A stretch of DNA of 64,000 nt from NCBI GenBank assembly GCA_013397795.1, contig VZTJ01000242.1, positions 929,091 through 993,090 on the forward strand, given 5' to 3'. The notes under the pieces were generated by a model, which was not told the DNA's origin, did no database searches, and saw nothing but the letters and a program-made list of their open reading frames with translations. Position 1 is the first letter of the stretch. Each line of letters starts with the position of its first letter. Below, piece by piece: positions 26,001 through 38,000 of this stretch. The position numbers and the translations under genes are program-made. Origin of the DNA: Orthonyx spaldingii (taxonomy: Eukaryota; Chordata; Aves; Passeriformes; Orthonychidae).

Positions 26001-29000
26001 GCTTTTTTATCTGAAGAAAAAGAGTCTTGCTAAATGTTTACATAATAGTTGCTTGTGAGTTGAGGTGATCATGTTTGTCTTTTCCCAAATATTATTGGTA
26101 TCAAACAGTATGATTTAATAGGGATCTTAGGTGTTAGGCAATTTAGTTTATTTTGAAGGTGTATTCAAAACTATGGTAAAGTAAGAGTGAATTACTCTTG
26201 TCAATTCTGAATCTTCTTTGTATGAAATAAATGAGTATGTGTATGTGTAGTGATATAGCCATGCATGTACTTGGTCTTTATGCAGATTCTAGGCCAACAG
26301 ATAAATGACTTCACCCTTCCTGATGTTAACCTGATTGGAGAGCATGCTGATGCTGCGGAGCTTGGGAGAATGCTTCAGCTTATTTTGGGATGTGCTGTGA
26401 ATTGTGAACAGAAGCAAGGTAATAAATTTTGAAAACATGTTTTCTTGGTTATTGTGCAACTACTAAGGAGAAAAATTGTGTTTCTTGGGTTTCTGTGAGA
26501 AGCAGTTTTGGTTTTTTTTAATGATGACATTATTCTGTCCTACAGTTAGTAACTGTTGTTTTGTTGTAAGCTTCACTACTTTTGGAGACTCAGACTGGAA
26601 CTGAATTTACTTCCAACATATGTATTTTCAATTTTGGTTTACTGAGCTGAAAAATCAGTCTACAAAGAAAAAATTACATGGGCACACCTTTTAACCATTT
26701 GTGAGGTAGATTGGGATAGGTAAGAATGGAAAAATGTGATTACTGCATTTTTCAACATGACTCTTGATTTTAGAAATGCATTTCAGGCATCGTCTTATTA
26801 CATGGCCAAAAGCCATTGGTATGACTGGTGCTTGGTCTGAAGATATGTCTGGTGTGGTCAATGCCCTTCTGGGCAACAGCTGAAGATGGAGCACGATATC
26901 ATAAGGGCATCTAAAAGTCACTTCAGGCCATTTGCCAGATGATTGAATCCCACTTTAGCAGTCCCTGAAAGAGACTCCTGCCTCTCTACCCACATGGCAC
27001 TGACTGTAAATCTGACCTGCACAAATACAGTAGAGACCCATTCATCTTTCTTGAAGATGCCATGGAGGATGTGATGAACAATGGAGATGTTTGTTAAAGT
27101 GTGCCAGATCTCATGTTCTAAATTTGCATTGGGTGCAGGCTCTTCATTGTTACCCAGTTACCTTAAATTACACTTAATTCAAGCCAGATGAAGGTAACGG
27201 CAAATGCAAACATTTATTCTAAATACATAAAACAGGAAATGTAGTCGTGTGGGGAAAAACAGATGTGTGGGAAAACAAGATCTTTTTACTGTATTTACAT
27301 TGCAGTTGCATCAAATATGTGTCTCTTCCAGATTTAGCTCATTTTGAGTTTGATGGCTGCCAAGATTTCAGGCCTTTTGTCTTGCTCTTGATTGGTGCAT
27401 CTTAACTTTTACAGCTAGTTTCCCCTTTCCATTTTTTTTAGGTGACTAAATCAGTTTAGTTTCTCCTTCTGAAATTACTTTTGTTCTCTTAACCAGGAAG
27501 CGGTCTGGCTATTCTATTAATTAAAACAGAGGTAATGTTCTTCCATGATTATGTAAATAACTCTGGTTTATTAAGCCTCCTGTTATCTCTGTTTTATATA
27601 AAATTATCTTCTTTTTCAAATATTTTCATTTGTCATCTTCAAGTGAGAAGTAAACCTTATTATTGTGTCCCCTTTACTCTTTCAATCTGGACATTAAAAA
27701 TGCATGTTTGAAATACCAGAACAGTGTAATTTTAAGTACTTTGAGTGAGATTCAGCGTGAGCAAATTGACCACTTGAAGGTGACTTTTTCCCCGGTGTTT
27801 TTCACTTAATCACATCATTAAAAGAATAAAGAAGATGATGTTTGATTGGAAACTGTATGATACTGGGCAAGTCATTTAGTCCTTGATGTAGTCTAAATGT
27901 CAGAATTTGTTCTTTTGTTTACTGTATCATCTTACAAGGTACCTGTTATGTAGCTCACATGTACACATAGCTGAGGACATAAAAAGTGTAGGGGACTTAA
28001 TTTGTGGTGTAGTACGGAAATAAGAACAGACACCAAGAAGGAACTTGAAAATACTTTGAAATGAGAATGCTGTAGGAAGGCAGGCTATTATTGTTAAACT
28101 TACAGAAAAGGACAACCTATGCAGGGATCATGTACTTGAAGAGCCTAAATAGTTTGGGAACAAAGTGAAAAAAGGTAAAAGTAGTTATCTCAGAAGTGTG
28201 AGATGCCAGGGGAGGAAAAAGAGGTAATAATCTACTTTTTTCATTGTTGTAGAGTTCAAATAAGCCTGGATTTACATCTGAACAGGCTTGCGATAAAATC
28301 TTGTTGAATTTGTTGGAATGGAACTTTACTGGTGATTAGGCATTTCAGTGTCATCCATGGCACCTAGTCATTTTGTAGGAAGGATGCAGCTTCTGACCTT
28401 ACCTTCAGTGACTTGAGTTTCAACATTGACATTTCAGAATGCTTTTATTTTCAGAGTACATCCAGACCATAATGATGATGGAAGAATCAGTTCAACATGT
28501 TGTCATGACAGCCATTCAGGAGGTATGCTGGGATGCCCATAGTGTGTAAAAGTTCAGCCTTGCAGTATTTTACAGTAGTATGCTTTTTTCCACTTAGGAA
28601 AAACTTAGTTGGAAGTAAAGAAAATAAGGGGCATAGATTTTGCCTTTCTACAGTGAAAAATTTCCTATTTTTCTTTAGAAAAAATCTTGCTTTCTGTCAA
28701 GGAACTCTGGTTGAATGTCCCACTTTTCTTTAAATCTAGAAGATTGAAACTTCTAGATATTTTTTATGTTGGGTTTCCTTTCCTTTTCCTTTCCAACCCT
28801 GTGAATCCTGAAGTGCACTAGATTGATTTTATATGGATAACCAGTTACTGTAGAATTTTGTTAAAATTTGTACCTTGAAACTGCAAAACTCCATGAACTG
28901 TTAAATTTTTTTTCTAATTCAGTAGATAAGTGAAAAGAAAGAGAATTGGGTAACAGTATTCTTTCACCAGCTGTAGTGTTATGAATGGGGTAATGATATG

Positions 29001-32000
29001 TAATATGAACATACATGAATAATACAATAGGCTGGTGTGTTTTTACAAGTCAATGAGTATACTGCAGTGCATTTTGTAGAAGTGCTCTACAAAAGAAGTG
29101 GTAAACCAAAACCACAGTGAAGCCCCCATGTGACTTCAAGAAGTCCAAAGTGCCCTTAAGAGAAATGCCTATCAATCTATAGATACTTACTGCAGGGCAG
29201 GCCACTAGGGAAAGCAGGAAACCACTGGCAATCTCATTTCTTCTGAACCTAAACAAGAGAAACTAAATTCCACATGGACCTTTAGAGCAGTTTCTCATCT
29301 CTGTGATGTCTGAATAGAGAAAGAGATGTCAGTGAGCCTACAAGGGACTCTGTCCCCAGTCATCACTTTGACCAGTGTATCTATGCAGTCATACATTCAG
29401 TTGTCTGTGTGTGGACTGCTGTCTATAACATAGCAGAGAGGACTTTTGAAATCAGCATCAAAAGAATCATTATCTAAATCATATTCCAGTCACTGCTGCC
29501 AAGCACCAGTTTCCTGGAGTTTTGGTGTCTTTTACATTTTCGTAAGTTTTATAACTGTAATAGACAATGTTTTGGTGGATTTTTCTAGTGTTTTTTATTA
29601 AACCCAAATTGCAGCATCACTGTATTCTGCACCACCTTGAAATAGAAAACCTTCTTTTATCTTCCTTCTTTGTGTTGAAAATCGATTTGATTTTTATTAA
29701 AGTCTCCTCCTTCATTTGGTAAAATAGCTAGACTTGAAATGGCCCACAGTTTTCAGCATTTGATGGGTAAACTTTAAACTTTTTCAGTGTTTGTGCCCCT
29801 TCTCTGAAATGATGAGTAGAAGTAGGAAGAAATCATAAGGTCAGGATCTGTTCTTCTGGAACAGATTTTTGAAATTCAATGAATCAAAAAGCTTTACTAA
29901 TCAGCTACTGGCACAGTTCTGAGTTATTTTAATGCTGCTTTCCAAGCTGCTTAGAAATTTAAGACATTTCAGGACCAAATGAGGAGGAACTCAATGAAGA
30001 GGTGAGAAGGTGTCTCAGACTTTGACACACTTTGAGAGCAAGGCCTCTTTCCATTGTTTTTCAATGGGCTTGGAATTTGGAGAAGTCCCAGTCAGCTGGA
30101 AACTGGCAAATATTAATCCGGTTTTCAAGAAGAGAAAGAAGGAAGATGCTGTCAGTTACAGTCTTGTCTCACTTCAGTGTCTGAAAAAATTATGGAGAAG
30201 CCTCTTCTGGGAGTTAGATCATAGCCAGCACAGATTGACATGGGAAGAGTCTTTAAAGGGATGAATCTTCATGGGATTTTGTAAGGAGGTTTTTCTATTT
30301 CTTGGACTCGTAGCAGCGCTTAGAATTGAAGTGACTTAGAAAAAGCAGTATGTAGGACATTAGCTGTATATGCATATTTGAAAAGTTGGTATATCACCTA
30401 ATCCAAACATTTCAAAGCATTTGACATTGCAGGTAGTCTTCAATATTAGGTATGTCAGAGGACCTCTCAGCTTTACTGATGTATTACATAATTAATTTTT
30501 CTGTTTCAGCTGAGCACATGAAATTTTGTTTGTTGCTTCTTTGGTTACCATAAATGATCTCCCTCATTAAAGTATTTCATGAGGCACAGTAGAACAAGTT
30601 TTCTCTATTTTTTTGCATGAAGAAGCTGATGTTTCAATGAAAGAAGCAGCATTTTATATTCTAAATTTTATTCAGTTATCTTATTTTTTTATTGAAGAAG
30701 TCATTTCATTTTATTATCAAGAACTTGTGGTTCTTCATAATTTCTTTTCTTCACTTATTTAAATGTTTAAAATATGCCCTGTGCTCCATAAAGGTTTTAT
30801 AAATGAAACAGTGCTTTTCTGTTAGTTTTTCACTTTAGTCAAATTGATCTGCTGTGTTGTCACCACTCGGATTCTTAGATGCTAATCTGCAGATGTAGGT
30901 ATGAAAATGCAAGTTCTGCACAAGATGCAAGATTGAATATACTAATATGTGTAGTATAACAGGGGTTTTTTATTTCATAATTTTCAGATTTTTTAAAGGC
31001 CCAAAATATTTTCTTACAGAAATTATTTTGGCCATCATGTATTTCCCTTTCCCTTCGCTGTCCCTTTCCTCTTCCCCCTCTGTCATTTTCCCAAGTCTCT
31101 TCCTGGAGTAGCCGAGTTCATTATTGATGAAGGTGGTAGCTGAAGTAAACAAGTTGTTTGCTGTTTATAACATCTTTAAACTTGATCACTTAGCAGCTCT
31201 CTGTGCAGGTCAAGTTGAGAGTCAGAGCAGTGCCAGGGGTAGTGTCAAAATTTGCCTGGGGTGCATAGGAAAAGGTGCTTACTGTCTGGGGTAACCCTGA
31301 CTGTATTACTTCCCCTATTTGGTTTTGTGGGGTTTTTCCCTCCTGTATTTTGTCATGGTTGTTTAAAGGTTGTCTTGTCTGAAGTAAAATTATTTTTTGA
31401 ATAGTTAGGAAATGATATGGAAGTATTTTATTGGGTCTATCAGCAGACAGACTGGAAGTAGACTGGGTGTCAACTGGAGGAAGAAGAAAGTCCAGCTGCT
31501 TTAAAGGATATGCAGTATCAAACATAGCCTTAACTATAAAAAACTAATGTAAAGATGTTGTAAGAAAAAGAATGTGAGTACAGAAGCTAGGTTTTGGCAT
31601 TGCTTTGTGGGCACTTAAGAGAGTATTATCAACTGTAGAAGAAGCATTTCAGATAAAACAAATGTTTTGAACTTCAAAATCATCAACTAAATAGAGCAGC
31701 TGTGTTTGCAAAATCATGTATGAGGGGGGAAAAGCTTTCATAATTCAGGTTATTCATGGATACAGGTTTTGTAGTAGTTTTACCCCTTCCCTAATCTTTA
31801 TGTATCCATGACAAGACAGTTTGTTCACATTTTACAATGAAAGCAGTTTAAAAGTGAAGGTTTTAATAATATAGGATTAGCAGACCTACAAGTATTATGT
31901 AAGGTATCGTATTGAAGCTATGAGAATGAAAAAATACAGATGTAGAGGATTAACAGGGAATGACAACTGCTTCTCATAAAACTACACAAATAGCTGTAGG

Positions 32001-35000
32001 AATTGTCATGTTGTCTAAGTTATTGCAGCATTTAAAATCCACACTGACCTCTATGCAAAATAAACCAAAAAAAGAACAAACCTATAAATGCTAGTTGCTA
32101 GTTTATTTCACTGTAGGAAGTTCTTAAGCAGGCTTTTCTTTCTCCTATAGAGACCTAATGCAATTGCTTGAATTTGCAACCACATTTTTTATGTTTCCCT
32201 TTTTATAATCTCTGCACATCATCCTCCATTAAAGTTACATGTGAAAATAGCTGATAATAATATACGTAAACTAAATTATGAGTTTGGAAATGAAAACCAG
32301 TTCCAGTGCTGCAAAATTGTGAAGGTAAACCTTTATTCCCCTTGTAGTCTGGTCCTGAAGAAAACAGATGTGAAGGGAAAATCAGCAGGCTTCTTCCTTC
32401 TGCTTTTTATTCTCTTGACTCCTTTGAAATACAAATGAAATAAAGTTTGCCCCTCTAACCTCAAAAGTATTGCCATTGATCCACTCCTCTCAAGACTACA
32501 TATTCTGTTATCATGCTTGCAGGTTGCATGTGAAGCACTGAAACTACATCAGTATTTCAGGAATTTTTTCTGAGTGTGAGCTTTCAAGTAAAGGAGATAC
32601 ATAGCAGAAAACAACGTGGAAATACGCTTTAAAAATTATTAACAACCTGCTAGTATTGTAAGATTGGTAATAAATAGTGCAAAAAGAGCTGGAGTGCCAT
32701 TGAGCACGTAACTGATTAAATAAGCATTTTGCAACTCTAAATTTCAGTAATATCAAAGAGTGTTGATTGAACAGGGAAAAAAGTCAAGAATAGGGGAAAC
32801 TAGGCAAGCGTCTTATATTTTTTAGGTGAATGGAAGGTATAGTGTGTATTTCAAGTTGACATACCTGTCCATCAGCATTTAGTAAAAGTTTTCTTGAAAT
32901 TTTAAAAAAATCTAACTGAAGAGAGAGAAGTTTGGGTAGGTGAGTGGAGTTGTGCTCTATTGGCTGTGCTATTTATGGTAAAGTTTTTGCTTCTGAGTGG
33001 GGAGAAGCTGTGTACGGGCAATCCAGAAGCTGAGCATGGTCAAGACATTTTCTTGCGTATTGTCCTTTACATAATGTGGGGAGATGTGTAGCGAAAAGAT
33101 GGAAGCACTCCTTTGCCGTGATAACTCTGTCTTTGCATCCCACTTCTTAAAATTGTTTCATTGTTAACGGATGATCAGAAGTTGGATTGCTGTGTTCCTT
33201 TTGAGTTATCTGTCAGTCTCACGCTTGTTCCTTGTCTAATTATGATACTGGACAAAAAACAATCCCTTAAATTTAGTCTTTAGCTTTCTCACCATACCAC
33301 AGACCATCCAATTGCAAGGTGCTTTCTGTTGCATTCAGTCATTCATCTGTACATGTATCTGTCGCTCTCACCCTTGGTGTCTCATTCACACTTCCCCGTG
33401 ACATTCTTAATGTACCCCGTGGAGTGAAATTCACAGCTGCAGTGTAGCATTCATGGTACACCCAGACTATGTATCTCCACCTAATCCTATTTCAGATAGT
33501 GCCCTCTTTTCTGGACATTTCTGCTAAAGGTTATCAAGGAACAGGATATTTTGGGAGAGATGGCAAAACTTGTTGAAGAAAATAGGGATTATATTACTGG
33601 CCTGCCTTATGGCAAGTCACAGAAAGCAATGACACCACAGTGGCCTCTAGTGGGTTGTGTGGTCCCTTGTATTCCTTTTACTCTTAAGTCTTGGTCAGGG
33701 CTGTTGAGCTGGTTTTTCAAAGAGGAAGTTGTGTTAGCGCCAGAAAGGGGTGGTGGCTGTTGGGGACGTATTGTTGTACACCTTTGCAGGATGCATGTGG
33801 CATGTGACCTGCCTGTTGGAAAGTGCTGGCTTAGCGGGTGGAACTTCCTTGTGTGTGTGTGAGTACATGTCTGAAGTGTATGTGAACAGCATTGTGGAAC
33901 ATAAAACAGTGAGAGGAGTTTAGTGTTTGGTTAATATGGGCTATCCCTGTAAGTCATCTGGAAAAGCTCGTGAAATGCAGTATTTGAAGCATGCATGAAC
34001 ATCACAGTGGGGAGGGATTGGGAGATTTTGTTTAAATGATAATCAGCTTAGAAAACAGGGTCCTAAATTGAAGACAAGTTTGTAATGCCATTATATATGG
34101 TAATGAAAAAGACAAGACTTCATTTTTCAGGGGACAGCTCTGAGGCTAGGGACTTTCTAATTATTGTTGCAGAGTGTAGGCGTGATGTAATGCTTCATCT
34201 TGGAGTAGTTTGTTGTTGTAAAGACGTGGACAAAATAGAAGAAATTTGGCAAATGCTGTCAAGCTCTGAGGAGGAATGCTGAGGAGAGATAGATTAATTA
34301 TGCAACTAAATGCTGGTTAAGGAAATGGGGAAAGAGAGAGAAATGTAAGTGTTCATATTTGAATGATGTAAATGTCAAACAGATTTTTTACTTGTACACA
34401 GTGATATAAATACAGGATTGAGAAGTGAAGGCTCTATGCAGTGTGTCCCAAAAACCTTGCCAATGAAAACAATGCAAAAGCACTGATATCTAGAAGGATT
34501 AAAGGAAGTACTGTCTGTGGAGAGAGTTACCAGGCTGGACAGGAGATTCTAGGGAAGAAATCTTGTCCTGATTTTGGCTAGGATAGGGCCTTTTTAATTG
34601 TAAATTCATGAATCACATCATTGGAGAGCTCTTAGAACATTTCGTGTTTGGACAGAAACCGTAGGTGCCATTCTGTAATGATGCCTTTTGAATTAGTTAC
34701 GGTGTATTTCTCATTTGCAAGACTGTTCCCGTTTGTGTCTTACAGCTTTTAGTAAGAACATTCCCTTAATATGTTTGCTTGGGCTGTGTGGGAGGAGGTC
34801 GCTGAACTTCAACTTTTGCTAGACTTGATTTCACTTTTAGGGACCTGTGCACCTGATCATTAAGTTACTATACAAAAACTGACTTACCAGCTTTTTTCTG
34901 TCTTTTGATCAGTACATCAGTTAATTTTGTAGGGGTTTTTTATTGAGAGTTTGGTTGGGGTTACTTTCTGTTTTGATTGGTTGGTTGGTTTTTTTTTGGT

Positions 35001-38000
35001 TTTGTTTGTTTTTTTTTTTAATATTCTAGGCCAAAACCGCTATCAGCTATTCCTGCAGTAAAATAGTACACAAGGAATTGTAATACTCATTTCAGGAATG
35101 CACTCTACTGAATTTTTTTTTAAGCTTGAAAATTACAGACAACTCCAGAGCAGAATTTTTATCACCTTTGTTTTTGCACTAGTAGTTGAGATAGATATGT
35201 CCTGGAGTTTAGTGAAATAAATAAATAAATTGATGTTAATATCCAGGTAATGGAAATATGGAAAAATCACTCCCTACCAGAGAAAAAATTAAAGATAGGT
35301 CTTGCATGGTGTGTTAATATCTACTATCATTCCAATGCTGCTGCAGTAAAAAATTTAGTGGGATGTTCTGTAGGCTTCATCACAGATAAAGAATGTGCAT
35401 TGTCAAAAGAAAAAGAGATGATGTAAGGTTTCTTTTATAGCACTCTAAATATTATAAATTATGAAGATTTTTTTTCTGTTCATGTTTCTGAATATGTCAT
35501 ATATAAAAATGAAGTTAAAATCTTTCAAATGAATTCAAATTAAAGCTCCCGAAAGTAAAAATCAGCTCAGTATTTCATTGAAACTTAGGTTTTAATATAA
35601 AAGTAAATATTTGCTTTTTCTAATCCAGTGTAATCTAATTGCAGTTGATGAGTAAAGAGTCTCCAGTCTCTGTTGGAAATGATGCTTACGTTGACCTTGA
35701 TCGGCAGGTATCTAAGACTAGATGTTTCTTTTCCTTCAGTCATAACACGTCAGTGGCCAGTCTTTTTTTTCATATTAAGAACTAATTTTTTTCCTTAATC
35801 ATTAAAGGGTTTTGTAGAAAAATAAAATAAGAAGTGGGAAACTAAAGTTCAGTATTTCAAGTCCTTTAGCTTTATAAATTGAGTTTGCTACTATTGTGTA
35901 TTTAAGGGCTATAAAAGTGTTGGTTTGAAAAACCGGTCTAGCTGTATGACATAATAAAGCAAAACTGCAGATTGGTACAAATCTTTAGGTATGGAGAAAG
36001 AGAGAAAGATTAAAATGTGTATTATTAGAATAAATATTTTTATATGAATTCCTACTTCCAAAGTCAGTTTTAAAAATAAACCTGCTTCTGTGGGAATCCT
36101 GGAACTGGAGCAATATAGAAGAGAATTTTGCAAATTTAATCCTTCCCAGTCTGATATATTTAAAAAATATACAAACCCAATTTTTTTTACTAGCTGATCC
36201 TCATGCTGACACTATCCTGCTTCCTCAGATTTTTCTGATTGAGAAGAATCAGTGGTGCTCACTGTCTTCCTCCATGTTTTCTCTGCAGAAATATGTAAAT
36301 TCTTGCAGATGAAATTAGTTTTTGTGTCAGGCCCATGAGAAATAAACTTGCAGATGCAAGGTATGATGCTGTTTGAGAAAGCCCATTTAAACTTCATAAT
36401 ACATATTAGTACATATATATCTATATCCATATACATAACATGCATACACCTGTTTTATCAGACCAATTTTCTTGGAGCTATGTTTTTTATGTTAACTGCA
36501 TTCATTTGCAAACCAGTGAGATACAGATCTTTAAACATTAAGCCTTTGAAGGGAAGTATCTGAATATTTCCCACTGCTTATAAGGTTCAGTGCCCTTTTT
36601 CAGAAGGGTAAGCTTCTCTGTCATGTGCTAGTTTTGTTCCTGTTGTGCACTAAAAGTAGCTTCCAGTGACTAGGGAGATTTTACCCTCATTGTCCATTCC
36701 CTGTATTCCACCTTCCAGTCCTTTTTGTATTTCAAACATAGGTTGAAAATTGAAATTATGCACTCTCTGCATCCGTAAAGAAAAGTGGTATTGACAGTTT
36801 TTTTCAGTGTAGGAATTTGATGAGTTCTTCAGACCCAAGATTGTCTGGAATTTTTGACCCAATTTATAGAATGGATGTGATAATTCTAATATAAAAGCAA
36901 ATATTACTTCTAGGTGCATTTACTTTTTACTAGTATACAAACTAAACAATATTCGCATCTGCTTCTTTTTTTCTTTATAAGAGCAGAATTGCTCAGTTTT
37001 AAAAATATGTAATAAATTACCTAAAAGTAAATATAATTTTACAGACGTGTAGTTCAGATACTTTTTAAAGGATCACAACAGTGAAAATGTAAATGTCTGT
37101 TGTTTATGGTAGCTGAAGAAGACTACAGAAGAATTAAATGAAGCACTTGCAACAAAAGAAGAAATTGCCCAGAGATGTCATGAGTTAGATATGCAGGTAA
37201 GTTTACTGTAGAGTCTGCATCAATTATGAAGTGAGAAAAAGATGTGTTAAGTTTTAAATGACTGAAAATAAATAGTATAGTATGGAAACATAATTTTTAG
37301 AAGGGGGGTGAAAATGACACAGTAATTGTTTTGTTTCCACTTGTGCTAGCAGAGTGAACGTCGTTGTTTTCTTATCTTGTTGCCGTATTGCCAGTATTAA
37401 GATGATTTATATTAGCAAAACTTTTTTTCATTCAGTTGGGAGGAGTTTGAGTTGTGTGGTAAAACTCTAGCCATAGAGAACTGATACAAGTTCTGCTGCT
37501 GTAACAGGTCCAGTTAATAGTTAAATCCCAGTCAGAACTTGGTATAGACCATTAAATGTGTATGGGTTTAGAGTAAATCTTACTGTAAGTAAATCAGCAT
37601 TCATCTGGAAGACATAAGGAGTGTGAAGGGGGAGCCCTGAAAGGCATTGCCATTGCAACCCTACTTCGCAGTATTGATTCAGGCTTCTTGCAGTTCAGTA
37701 ACTGTTGGAACTAATACAGCTGATCTGTGTGTCATGGTTAATATATGAACCCTTGTTTCAGGGCTTGAAGCACTTTCGGTTCTTTGCACTACTACCTGTT
37801 TTTACAGTGTTGGTAGAAACTGAGTCATCTTTGGGACTGTGTTCCCATTTCAGGCCTGCTTGCAGATGGCCCTGACTGTGGAGGGCTAGTTTTATTTGTT
37901 TGTAGGGAAAGTGTATAGATTGTTTTATAATGAAGTTATCTTCTGTCATAACAAAGACTTCTTATTTAAATGCTTGTGTGAAATACATCAAAGAATAATT

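Larger units (their letters stand above)
28523..35644 (+). other. HOOK3: HOOK3 intron 6 (7.1 kb)
   Basis: GTATGC to TTGCAG. One sense CR1 piece at about 30030-30262 and a T/G-rich run at 34975-35026. The stretches 28523-30030 and 30263-35644 show nothing else nameable. The 103-codon open frame at 33551-33862 has no family signature and crosses no splice-consistent exon. Confidence 0.92.

Noticed and set aside
30010..30264. Possible separate reverse-transcriptase gene on the + strand
   Set aside because: Only about 70 residues of a CR1 reverse transcriptase remain, without its catalytic motifs.
33551..33862. 103-codon + strand frame in intron 6
   Set aside because: No recognisable motif, no suitable splice sites in phase with HOOK3, and a length expected by chance in 64 kb.
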